Positions 1 through 5,131 of a stretch of DNA of 5,131 bases are shown one piece after another. The notes below the pieces were generated by a model that was given only the letters and a program-made list of their open reading frames with translations, did no database searches and had not been told where the DNA came from. A program made the translations under genes and the position numbers. Position 1 is the stretch's first letter, and every line of letters starts with the position of its first letter. Source of the stretch: Bdellovibrionales bacterium (GTDB taxonomy: Bacteria > Bdellovibrionota > JAFGOL01); NCBI GenBank assembly GCA_022707945.1, contig JAKIZQ010000081.1:1-5131 (forward strand), in the 5' to 3' direction.

Positions 1-363
1 GCTCTTACTTTTGGAAACACACAATAAGGAGCCTGTTCTTAGATTCCTTAATGCCATAGATGCCTCATCACCTATTATATCTGTCCTTGGTCTTTTAATT
101 TCAGGATCCAGTATTAGTATCTCATCCCTTTTTAAAGGACTTTTGTAACCTTTCTCCAGCAACGCTGTTTTAAGACCACGTTCAGAAAGTTCTTGAGTTA
201 TCCATATTGATAGAGGTGTTTTTCCAGCCCCACCAGCACTAATGTTACCTACAGATATAACTTTTGCAGGGACTTTTACTTTTTTAAATATCCCCTTATC
301 ATAGAAAAACATCCTAATTCTTATTATATATTTAAAGACAAATGCTAATACACGTCTAAGCAT
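1..363 (-). CDS. lpxK: Tetraacyldisaccharide 4'-kinase LpxK, N-terminal 121 residues (gene continues past the window edge)
   Basis: LpxK phosphorylates the 4' position of the tetra-acyl disaccharide 1-phosphate at the inner face of the cytoplasmic membrane, giving lipid IVA. The frame is open from an ATG at 363 to base 1 with no stop, so the 3' part of the gene is outside the window. The first ~25 residues are hydrophobic and basic, as expected for the membrane-associating N-terminal helix. A β-strand (KVISVGN, 34-40) leads into the P-loop SAGGAGKT at 42-49, with Lys48 and Thr49 as nucleotide-binding residues. GDE at 98-100 matches the family GDEP motif; its Asp (here Asp99) is the catalytic base described in Aquifex LpxK. 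Two motifs deviate: the usual SRGY is EKGY (70-73), and Pro after GDE is Ala. The start is supported by GAGGTG six bases upstream and by alignment with the Aquifex N-terminus. The gene begins 10 bases after the lpxB stop. Identity is secure; the missing part should carry the DDGFQHR motif. Confidence 0.93.
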   Translation of the reverse strand, partial: MLRRVLAFVFKYIIRIRMFFYDKGIFKKVKVPAKVISVGNISAGGAGKTPLSIWITQELSERGLKTALLEKGYKSPLKRDEILILDPEIKRPRTDIIGDEASMALRNLRTGSLLCVSKSKS

Positions 364-369
364 CAATTA

Positions 370-375
370 CACCTC
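370..375 (-). promoter_or_regulatory. Shine-Dalgarno of lpxK overlapping the lpxB stop codon
   Basis: On the minus strand GAGGTG lies six bases before the lpxK ATG and shares bases with the lpxB TGA stop (376-374). A strong site at normal spacing supports the chosen start. The overlap with the stop lets ribosomes finishing lpxB feed initiation of lpxK. Confidence 0.75.
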
Positions 376-1528
376 ATAGATACTTTGATAATATCTGTGC
401 AACATTACTTGATGCACTGTTACCAGTATAAAGAAGCTCGTGTATTTTTTTAAGTTCGTTACTCTTTTTAAGACGAGCATTGTCATCTTTCAAATAAGCA
501 AGGACATCTCTTGCAATAAGTTCAGGATCAGCCTTTTCTTGAAAGAACTCCTTAACAGTATCTTTACCAAGTAAAAGGTTGACCATCCCTATAGGGTCTT
601 TGTATCTAACAAAATGACGGAATAAAAAAGCGGATACAGGTGAAACTTTATATACAACACTCATAGGAACACCAAAAAGGGCCGCTTCCACAGTTGCTGT
701 TCCAGAAGCAAGAACGGCATAATCACTTAAAGAGTAAACATCATAAGATCGAGAACCTTCTATTATCTGTATCAAATTTTTGCTTGATGGATTAGTAAAA
801 CAAATATCATTTTTCTTTAATGTTGGTGCTACTGGCATCAAAAACTTAAGTTCTCCACTGTAATTATCCTTAACTATGGAACAGACCTTTTCTATGATAG
901 GAAGTATATATTTTATCTCTCCATGTCTACTGCCTGGTAGTACGGCTATGACTTTCTGTTCTTTTGATATTTTGAATTCATCCCTTATAGAAGAAAGATC
1001 CACTCTTTTTTTATAAGCATTCAGTTCATCTATTAAAGGATGTCCAACATATTTAACATCTATCCCTCGTCCTGCATAAAAATCCTTCTCGAAAGGAAAG
1101 ATAGTAAGTATCTCGCTACTGATTGCTTTTAATTTTTCTGCTCTGGACTTTCTCCACACCCAAACTTGTGGACTTATGTAATATATTACTGGAATACCAC
1201 ATTTCATAAGATGCTTTGCCAGTGGCATGTTAAAATCTGGGTAATCCAAAAGGACAGCGGCGTCATAAGCCCCAAAACTAGCCATCCTCTTAAAATGTTT
1301 TAAGGCTGAGTATATGAAAGGTATCCTGGTCCCAAGTTCTACAAGACCAGATACTGCAAATTCCCTGTTATAATATTCTGGAGTAAAGTTACCTGTAAAT
1401 ATTAATTTTTCTCCACCAAGACCAGAAAATTTAACATCAGTACCATAGGTATCACAATAAGCTCGCACCAAATTTGCGGCATGAACATCGCTAGAAGCTT
1501 CTCCTGCCGAAATAAGGACGCGTTTCAT
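374..1528 (-). CDS. lpxB: Lipid-A-disaccharide synthase LpxB
   Basis: This GT19 glycosyltransferase joins UDP-2,3-diacylglucosamine to lipid X to form the β-1,6-linked disaccharide 1-phosphate, releasing UDP, at the cytoplasmic side of the inner membrane. The 384 residues match the family's usual ~380 (E. coli 382). Visible family motifs, in order: GEASSD at 9-14 by position of the GExSGD element (here Ser replaces the Gly), PDFN at 97-100 (its Asp is among the residues needed for activity in characterised LpxB), SPQVWVWR at 119-126, FPFEK at 144-148, GHP at 162-164, the phosphate-binding LPGSR at 197-201, and SGTATVE at 275-281 in the C-terminal nucleotide-binding half. The gene is complete. 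Its ATG sits inside the end of the preceding oxidoreductase gene (ATGA, four-base overlap). I see no good Shine-Dalgarno in front, so translation is probably coupled to the upstream gene. Base composition resembles the neighbours. Confidence 0.98.
   Translation of the reverse strand: MKRVLISAGEASSDVHAANLVRAYCDTYGTDVKFSGLGGEKLIFTGNFTPEYYNREFAVSGLVELGTRIPFIYSALKHFKRMASFGAYDAAVLLDYPDFNMPLAKHLMKCGIPVIYYISPQVWVWRKSRAEKLKAISSEILTIFPFEKDFYAGRGIDVKYVGHPLIDELNAYKKRVDLSSIRDEFKISKEQKVIAVLPGSRHGEIKYILPIIEKVCSIVKDNYSGELKFLMPVAPTLKKNDICFTNPSSKNLIQIIEGSRSYDVYSLSDYAVLASGTATVEAALFGVPMSVVYKVSPVSAFLFRHFVRYKDPIGMVNLLLGKDTVKEFFQEKADPELIARDVLAYLKDDNARLKKSNELKKIHELLYTGNSASSNVAQILSKYL
1525..1528 (-). promoter_or_regulatory. 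ATGA stop-start overlap, oxidoreductase/lpxB
   Basis: The minus-strand tetranucleotide ATGA holds both the lpxB start and the TGA stop of the upstream oxidoreductase. The bases just upstream (AGAATGGTAAATTT) contain no clear Shine-Dalgarno, so lpxB is likely translated by re-initiation of ribosomes terminating on the oxidoreductase frame. The overlap is directly seen; coupling is inferred. Confidence 0.7.
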
Positions 1529-2460
1529 AAATTTACCATTCTAAATTCTATTTTCTCTATTATTTTGTATGCTGTCTGTAGCGCTAAAAGAGCATCTTCG
1601 GCACTTACAGCGACTGGACTATTATCCCCTACGGACGAAACAAAGGCACTTATCTCTTTTCTTAATGCATCTGTGCTACCAAATGGCATAGTCTTACCTT
1701 CTATATGGAAAGAACCATCTTTATTCACTCTCTCAAATACTTCTACATCACCTTTTTGGAAATCAAGACCAACATAACTATAACGTTGGAACAATCTCAT
1801 CTTTCTAAAAACTTTTTGTGATATTCTGCTTGCTGTAAGATTTGCCATAACCCCATTCTCAAATTCTATCTTTGCATGGGCTATGTCAACTTTATCGGTA
1901 AGTACTGGAACTCCTATAGCGTCTATGTCTTTTATAGGACTTTTAACTATTCCTTGAACCAAATCTATATCATGTATCATAAGGTCCAATATTACATTTA
2001 TATCTGTGCTTCTTGCTGTAAAAGGAGCAAGTCTTTGACACTCTATGAACCTTGGGTCCTTAAAAAGATCCGCTCCACCGCTCATCACTGTATTAAAACG
2101 TTCAAGATGACCTATTTGTATCTTGGCATTATGTTTTGAGGCTATGTTCATAAGGTCTTTTGCTTCTTCTACGGTCCTAGTGAAAGGTTTTTCTATTAAA
2201 CAATGAATACCTTTTGTTAAAGCCTCTTTGGCTACGCTGTGATGATTAGTAGCTGGAGTAGCTATGCTAACAATGTCTACATTATCAAGGAGCTCTGTTG
2301 TTGTAGTAAAGACCTTAGTCTTACATTCTTCTGCAACAAGCTTTGCTCTATCAGCGTTAGTATCATAAACACCTTCGAGTTTAACGCCGTCCATGTCAGA
2401 ATATTTTTGTGCGTGGAATCTTCCAAGATGACCAACACCTATGACCCCTGCTCTTAACAT
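1525..2460 (-). CDS. Gfo/Idh/MocA-family NAD(P)-dependent sugar oxidoreductase, candidate GnnA-like UDP-GlcNAc 3-dehydrogenase
   Basis: A 311-residue two-domain oxidoreductase. The N-terminal Rossmann fold opens with GVGHLG at 8-13 (GxGxxG) and has Asp33 at the end of the second strand, which favours NAD over NADP. SIATPA at 65-70 and EKP at 90-92 follow, with Lys91 as the family's catalytic lysine. GHLERFN at 117-123 begins the C-terminal α/β domain, and DLMIHDID at 159-166 carries the conserved active-site His163. The gene lies between lpxA and lpxB, two bases after lpxA and overlapping lpxB by four, so a role in lipid A sugar metabolism is likely. In Acidithiobacillus ferrooxidans, gnnA occupies this place and oxidises the 3'' carbon of UDP-GlcNAc before GnnB aminates it. 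No gnnB is visible here, and uncharacterised Gfo/Idh genes occur in the lpx clusters of other lineages, so the substrate is an inference. The start is an ATG with GAGGT at ideal spacing. Family assignment is near certain; the specific function is moderate to low confidence. Confidence 0.93.
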   Translation of the reverse strand: MLRAGVIGVGHLGRFHAQKYSDMDGVKLEGVYDTNADRAKLVAEECKTKVFTTTTELLDNVDIVSIATPATNHHSVAKEALTKGIHCLIEKPFTRTVEEAKDLMNIASKHNAKIQIGHLERFNTVMSGGADLFKDPRFIECQRLAPFTARSTDINVILDLMIHDIDLVQGIVKSPIKDIDAIGVPVLTDKVDIAHAKIEFENGVMANLTASRISQKVFRKMRLFQRYSYVGLDFQKGDVEVFERVNKDGSFHIEGKTMPFGSTDALRKEISAFVSSVGDNSPVAVSAEDALLALQTAYKIIEKIEFRMVNL

Positions 2461-2462
2461 TC

Positions 2463-3245
2463 TTACCTCACTATACCTGTTTTACTGCTTAGAATGAAAT
2501 CCAAAAGATATGCAAGCTCTGCACTGTCCTTTGCCTGTTCTTTTAATTTATCAACAGCGTCTTTAAGAACAAGCCCCTTTTTCACATATAATAACTTGTA
2601 CGCATTTTTTAGTTCCCTAACTGTTTCTTCAGAAAAACCACGTCTAGAAAGTCCTACTGCATTAACAGACTGCACACTAAAATCATCCAGCCCCTTACCT
2701 GTAAAAAATGGTGGAAAATCCTGTCGTATTAATGAATACGCTCCAATAAAAGCATGTTTTCCTACTCTATTGAATTGTGTAACTCCTGTAAAACCACCAA
2801 GCACAACATAATCCTCTATAACGACATGCCCTGCTAAAGACACGTTATTTGCCATTACAACATTATTATTAACTACACAGTCATGTGCTACATGCGAATA
2901 GGCCATTAACATATTATTATTACCGACTACAGTTACGGCGTGTCCCCCAACGGTTCCACAATTTATAGTAACATATTCCCTTATTATATTGTTGTCCCCT
3001 ATCTCTACACGAGTAGGTTCTCCCTTATATTTAAGGTCCTGTGGTGGTTGCCCTATTGAAGCGAACGGTGCAATACGATTATTCTTACCAATCTTTGTGT
3101 GGCCATCAACGACGACGTGTGAAACAAGTATAGAACCTTCACCTATCTCTACATTAGGACCTATTATACAATAAGGACCAACCTCTACATTACTAGCTAA
3201 TTTTGCATTCTTATCGACTATCGCAGTTGAATGTATCTTTGACAT
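2463..3245 (-). CDS. lpxA: Acyl-ACP–UDP-N-acetylglucosamine O-acyltransferase LpxA
   Basis: LpxA performs the first step of lipid A synthesis, moving a 3-hydroxyacyl chain from ACP to position 3 of UDP-GlcNAc in the cytosol. The 260 residues (E. coli 262) form a left-handed β-helix of hexapeptide repeats over about 5-180, then a helical C-terminal domain. The catalytic histidine is His121 in HVAHDC (E. coli His125); His118 and His140 match E. coli His122 and His144. DLKYKGEPTRVEIGD at 70-84, GLSRRGF at 198-204 and NAYKLLY at 214-220 are strong family signatures. Differences from E. coli: Thr156 replaces His160, Ala169 replaces the Gly173 acyl ruler, and INCGT (94-98) replaces IHRGT. I chose the ATG at 3245 over a TTG eight codons upstream, because it aligns with the family N-terminus, has AGGGGG ahead of it and avoids running into fabZ. 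The gene sits seven bases after fabZ and two before the oxidoreductase. Confidence 0.97.
   Translation of the reverse strand: MSKIHSTAIVDKNAKLASNVEVGPYCIIGPNVEIGEGSILVSHVVVDGHTKIGKNNRIAPFASIGQPPQDLKYKGEPTRVEIGDNNIIREYVTINCGTVGGHAVTVVGNNNMLMAYSHVAHDCVVNNNVVMANNVSLAGHVVIEDYVVLGGFTGVTQFNRVGKHAFIGAYSLIRQDFPPFFTGKGLDDFSVQSVNAVGLSRRGFSEETVRELKNAYKLLYVKKGLVLKDAVDKLKEQAKDSAELAYLLDFILSSKTGIVR
2465..2469 (-). promoter_or_regulatory. Shine-Dalgarno of the oxidoreductase gene, at the lpxA stop
   Basis: GAGGT precedes the oxidoreductase ATG with five bases between GAGG and the start codon, and its last base is the first base of the lpxA TAA stop. It confirms the start at 2460 and indicates independent, efficient initiation within the operon. 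Confidence 0.7.
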
Positions 3246-3252
3246 TATTCCA

Positions 3253-3756
3253 TTACCCCCTGTTTGCAAGTGTACCAGATGCAGCTATCATATCAGCTTC
3301 ACAACAAAGCTCTCCTGTATTGGCATCCTTAACTACACCGTGAAATTTTGATCTTGAAGGCGCATAAGTTACAACATCAACCTCTATTTTTATTGTCATA
3401 CCCGGTGTAACCACTTTTCTAAACCTTACATTATCGCAACCAAGAAAAAGAACTGCATAATCTGGTCCATGGTCGTCGTAGTCGTACATACCAAAAGCGC
3501 CGACCTGAGCCATAGTCTCTACCATAAGCACTCCCGGCATAACTGGTTTACCCGGAAAATGACCCTTAAAATAGAATTCGTCGTCTTTTATTTTTCTTGT
3601 AGCTATTATTTTCCTGCCTTTTTTTTGTCCCGGAACAGTATCTATTATTTCATCAACTGAATCTATTAGTAGGAACGGGTCCCTGTGTGGTAACACAGAC
3701 ATCACTCTCTCTAGACTAAAATTTTTCCCCGGTCTTACTGTTTCTTTTTTGATCAT
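3253..3756 (-). CDS. fabZ: 3-hydroxyacyl-[ACP] dehydratase FabZ
   Basis: FabZ dehydrates (3R)-hydroxyacyl-ACP to trans-2-enoyl-ACP in the cytosolic type II fatty acid cycle. It competes with LpxA and LpxD for the same 3-hydroxyacyl-ACP, which is the usual explanation for its place in lpx operons. The single hot-dog domain shows LPHRDPFLLID at 22-32, the family signature GHFPG at 65-69 and PVMPGV at 71-76, and catalytic His66 and Glu80 with the standard 14-residue spacing. FRKVVTPGM (112-120) and KFHGV (137-141) fit the later strands. At 167 residues it is somewhat longer than E. coli FabZ (151), mainly from about 12 extra N-terminal residues and a slightly longer C-terminus. The ATG at 3756 is supported by GGGAG seven bases upstream and overlaps the lpxD stop (TAATG). 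It is a stand-alone FabZ, not fused to LpxC as in Bacteroidetes. Confidence 0.96.
   Translation of the reverse strand: MIKKETVRPGKNFSLERVMSVLPHRDPFLLIDSVDEIIDTVPGQKKGRKIIATRKIKDDEFYFKGHFPGKPVMPGVLMVETMAQVGAFGMYDYDDHGPDYAVLFLGCDNVRFRKVVTPGMTIKIEVDVVTYAPSRSKFHGVVKDANTGELCCEADMIAASGTLANRG
3256..3261 (-). promoter_or_regulatory. Shine-Dalgarno that decides the lpxA start
   Basis: AGGGGG lies in the last codons of fabZ, ten bases before the ATG at 3245. It falls inside, rather than before, the eight-codon extension that would begin at the TTG at 3269, and that TTG has no comparable site. This favours the 260-residue LpxA over a 268-residue form. The spacing is slightly long. Confidence 0.65.
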
Positions 3757-3758
3757 TA
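3754..3758 (-). promoter_or_regulatory. TAATG stop-start overlap, lpxD/fabZ
   Basis: The lpxD TAA stop and the fabZ ATG share one base. A Shine-Dalgarno (GGGAG, 3764-3768) lies seven bases before the ATG within the end of lpxD, so fabZ can be started both by re-initiation and directly. Confidence 0.7.
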
Positions 3759-4760
3759 CTTTTCTCCCTTCTCTAACTTCTTTATTCTTTCGTACAACTC
3801 TGGAAGTTTTCCAACCAGTGTTTGTATCTTTAGTTCTTCTGCTATAGGGCGTGCTGGATATATACCTTTTACCTCACTCCCAGGTTTAAGGTCTTTTGAA
3901 ACACTGGTCCTTGCTGTTACTATACAATTATCGCCTATTTTAATATGACCTTTGGTACCAGAATTAGCACCCATGATAACGTTATTGCCAAACTCTGTAC
4001 TACCACTAAGACCAACCATTCCACAGAGTATGTTGTTCTCTCCAAGTATACAGTTGTGTGCAACCTGTACAAGATTATCAATCTTTGTACCTTTCCTTAT
4101 CAAAGTATCACCCAAAGTACCCCTGTCTACGCTGGTGTTAGAACCAATTTCTACGTCGTCCTCTATAACAAGACCGCCAAGATGCGGAATTTTTAATAGA
4201 CTCCCATCCTCATCCTTTACAAATCCAAAACCATCAGAACCGAGAACGGTACCAGAACCTATTATTGCCCTCTTACCTATCCTTGTGTTCTTATATACAC
4301 TTACATTAGGATAAATTATGCTCAAATCCCCTATCGTACAGTTGTCCATTACAACAACTCCAGGGAAGATCTTTACATCCTTACCTATAATAACGTTTCT
4401 ACCAAAATAGACTCCAGGGTATTCCTTTCTTTGTTCAAGAGGTGGTTGTATCTCTAATTCATCTTTGCTAAGCAATTTGTAAGTAAGTTTTATAAAGACC
4501 CTATAGGCGTGTTTGACCTTTATGTATGCTCTTTCAGAATCTATGGCTAACCATTCATCAAGCAACTTGTTATTAAGGTTATTCTCGACCAAAACCACCT
4601 TAACTGTTGAGCTGATCAACTGCTTAAGATATTGTTCCTCGCCTATGAAGCCAAGAGCGGAGCTCTTCTTCCCGCAAAGTTCATCAACGGTTAAGACCTC
4701 TGAATTTATGTCACCAAAGGCCTCAGCATTGTAAAGTTTGGCTATATCCTGTACTTTCAT
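3756..4760 (-). CDS. lpxD: UDP-3-O-(3-hydroxyacyl)glucosamine N-acyltransferase LpxD
   Basis: LpxD adds the second 3-hydroxyacyl chain, on the 2-amino group of UDP-3-O-acylglucosamine, after LpxC deacetylation. The 334 residues (E. coli 341) have the three expected parts. The N-terminal uridine-binding domain (~1-100) has Phe38 and Tyr44, matching the aromatic pair that sandwiches uracil in Chlamydia LpxD. A left-handed β-helix of hexapeptide repeats spans ~115-290. A C-terminal charged helix covers ~306-334. GSDGFGF at 174-180, IPHLG at 191-195 and DRGTL at 212-216 are family hallmarks. The catalytic base is His235 in QVAHNC (E. coli His239), and His271 in KGH matches the second conserved histidine. 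Glu41 stands where Asn is usual in the uracil pocket. The ATG overlaps the skp stop by one base (TAATG). The closest purine-rich site, GAGG, is about 20 bases upstream, too far for normal use, so start by re-initiation is likely. Confidence 0.98.
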   Translation of the reverse strand: MKVQDIAKLYNAEAFGDINSEVLTVDELCGKKSSALGFIGEEQYLKQLISSTVKVVLVENNLNNKLLDEWLAIDSERAYIKVKHAYRVFIKLTYKLLSKDELEIQPPLEQRKEYPGVYFGRNVIIGKDVKIFPGVVVMDNCTIGDLSIIYPNVSVYKNTRIGKRAIIGSGTVLGSDGFGFVKDEDGSLLKIPHLGGLVIEDDVEIGSNTSVDRGTLGDTLIRKGTKIDNLVQVAHNCILGENNILCGMVGLSGSTEFGNNVIMGANSGTKGHIKIGDNCIVTARTSVSKDLKPGSEVKGIYPARPIAEELKIQTLVGKLPELYERIKKLEKGEK

Positions 4761-4762
4761 TA
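4758..4762 (-). promoter_or_regulatory. TAATG stop-start overlap, skp/lpxD
   Basis: The skp TAA stop and the lpxD ATG share one base. No Shine-Dalgarno is seen at normal distance; the bases ahead of the start (AAGTACACAAATA) are AT-rich and GAGG is about 20 bases away. This suggests that lpxD translation depends on ribosomes finishing skp. The overlap is seen; the dependence is inferred. Confidence 0.65.
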
Positions 4763-5131
4763 TTTGTGTACTTCGTTATACCTCTTTATAACGTCGTTGG
4801 TAATGTCTTTAGCATCTTTTGAATAAAAGATACCGCTTTGATTCTTCTCATAAACAAGTTCAAGTTTGCTCTTTTCAGCAACTTCTTTGATAGTAGTTCT
4901 TAATGACTCTACAATAGGTTTTGTAAGTTGCATTTCTCTTTGTTGCATCTGCATCTGAGCCTGTTGCATAGTGTTTTGGAATTCCATCATTTTTCCCTGT
5001 ATCTCTTGTTCCTTTTGCGCTCTTTTTTGTTCGCTCATAGCTGACTGTTGTTTACGATAATTATCTGTGATCTTTTTAATCTCTTCTTCTTTAGCCTTAA
5101 GCATGGTCTGTTTTTCTTTGAATTCTTTTTC
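4760..5131 (-). CDS. skp: Skp/OmpH-family periplasmic chaperone, C-terminal 123 residues (start outside the window)
   Basis: Skp is a trimeric periplasmic holdase that binds unfolded outer-membrane proteins after Sec export and passes them toward the BAM complex. The frame is open to the window edge: nine codons (EKEFKEKQT) precede the first internal Met at 5104, so that Met is not the true start. The signal peptide and first strand lie outside. The visible part is a long, highly charged, Gln- and Met-rich α-helical coil over roughly residues 1-75, as in Skp tentacles. After it, PIVESLRTTIKEVAEK returns to the body domain, LELVYEK and GIFYS form the closing strands, and DITNDVIKRYN is the characteristic OmpH C-terminal helix. 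Position immediately before lpxD is the classic bamA-skp-lpxD arrangement, so bamA would be expected beyond the window. Primary sequence in the coil is weakly conserved; the C-terminal end and gene context give the identification. Confidence 0.9.
   Translation of the reverse strand, partial: EKEFKEKQTMLKAKEEEIKKITDNYRKQQSAMSEQKRAQKEQEIQGKMMEFQNTMQQAQMQMQQREMQLTKPIVESLRTTIKEVAEKSKLELVYEKNQSGIFYSKDAKDITNDVIKRYNEVHK

Noticed and set aside
1481..2457. Plus-strand open frames opposite the oxidoreductase and the lpxB start (98, 87 and 72 residues)
   Set aside because: They are antisense shadows of a strongly conserved gene; their translations are Cys/Tyr/Ser-rich with no family resemblance.
2494..3174. 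Plus-strand open frames opposite lpxA (105 and 61 residues)
   Set aside because: They are fully antisense to conserved LpxA residues including the catalytic region; no start signal or protein signature.
3469..3660. Plus-strand 63-residue open frame opposite fabZ
   Set aside because: Antisense to the FabZ catalytic motif, low-complexity and aromatic-rich; no supporting signal.
2463..3756. Hexapeptide-rich lpxA as an internal repeat array or duplication of lpxD
   Set aside because: Both proteins are left-handed β-helix acyltransferases; the repeat pattern is the normal fold of each family, not a recent DNA duplication.
3945..4314. Two overlapping plus-strand open frames (83 and 120 residues) opposite lpxD
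   Set aside because: They lie entirely antisense to the hexapeptide-repeat part of lpxD, have no ribosome binding site or recognisable domain, and arise from the regular codon pattern of the repeats.
4513..4734. Plus-strand 73-residue open frame opposite the lpxD N-terminus
   Set aside because: Antisense to the uridine-binding domain of LpxD; no ribosome binding site or recognisable family.
4760..5104. Skp as a complete 114-residue protein starting at the Met at 5104
   Set aside because: The frame stays open to the window edge, the Met falls inside the coil, and Skp proteins need an N-terminal signal peptide that is absent here.
1..5131. Novel defence, mobile or RNA-based system
   Set aside because: Essentially every base is in a conserved envelope-biosynthesis gene on one strand; no repeats, integrase or transposase signature, tRNA-like fold or long non-coding stretch was seen.

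Overview
All of this window is coding on the minus strand. It is one compact lipid A (Raetz pathway) gene cluster, transcribed from high to low coordinates: skp/ompH (3' part) – lpxD – fabZ – lpxA – Gfo/Idh/MocA oxidoreductase – lpxB – lpxK (5' part). Adjacent genes overlap by 1 or 4 bases or are separated by at most 10 bases. There is no room for a promoter or terminator between them, so this looks like the interior of a longer operon cut at both ends by the window.

The content implies a Gram-negative (diderm) bacterium that makes LPS or lipid A. The DNA is moderately AT-rich, about 40% GC by eye, with frequent ATA, AGA and AGG codons and no visible compositional break between genes. The order skp-lpxD-fabZ-lpxA-lpxB is the conserved envelope cluster seen in many proteobacteria. 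An oxidoreductase between lpxA and lpxB and an lpxK directly after lpxB point away from the Escherichia arrangement and toward lineages such as the former Deltaproteobacteria, Deferribacterota or other non-enteric diderms. The lineage cannot be fixed from this window alone.

Functional flow: Skp escorts outer-membrane proteins through the periplasm. FabZ supplies acyl-ACP intermediates by dehydrating 3-hydroxyacyl-ACP. LpxA puts the first 3-hydroxyacyl chain on the UDP-sugar and LpxD puts on the second. LpxB condenses lipid X with UDP-diacylglucosamine to the tetra-acyl disaccharide, and LpxK phosphorylates it at the 4' position. Two required steps are not encoded here: the LpxC deacetylase and the UDP-diacylglucosamine pyrophosphatase (LpxH/LpxI/LpxG). 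Their genes must lie elsewhere.

The most interesting element is the oxidoreductase. Its position and features resemble GnnA, which with the aminotransferase GnnB makes UDP-GlcNAc3N for lipid A with amide-linked chains at position 3. No gnnB is present in the window, so this is a hypothesis. LpxA also differs from the E. coli enzyme at several pocket positions, including the acyl-length ruler (Gly173 to Ala), which may bear on the substrate or chain length used. I saw no mobile element, RNA gene, CRISPR array or other novel system; most of the window is ordinary, well-conserved envelope biosynthesis.
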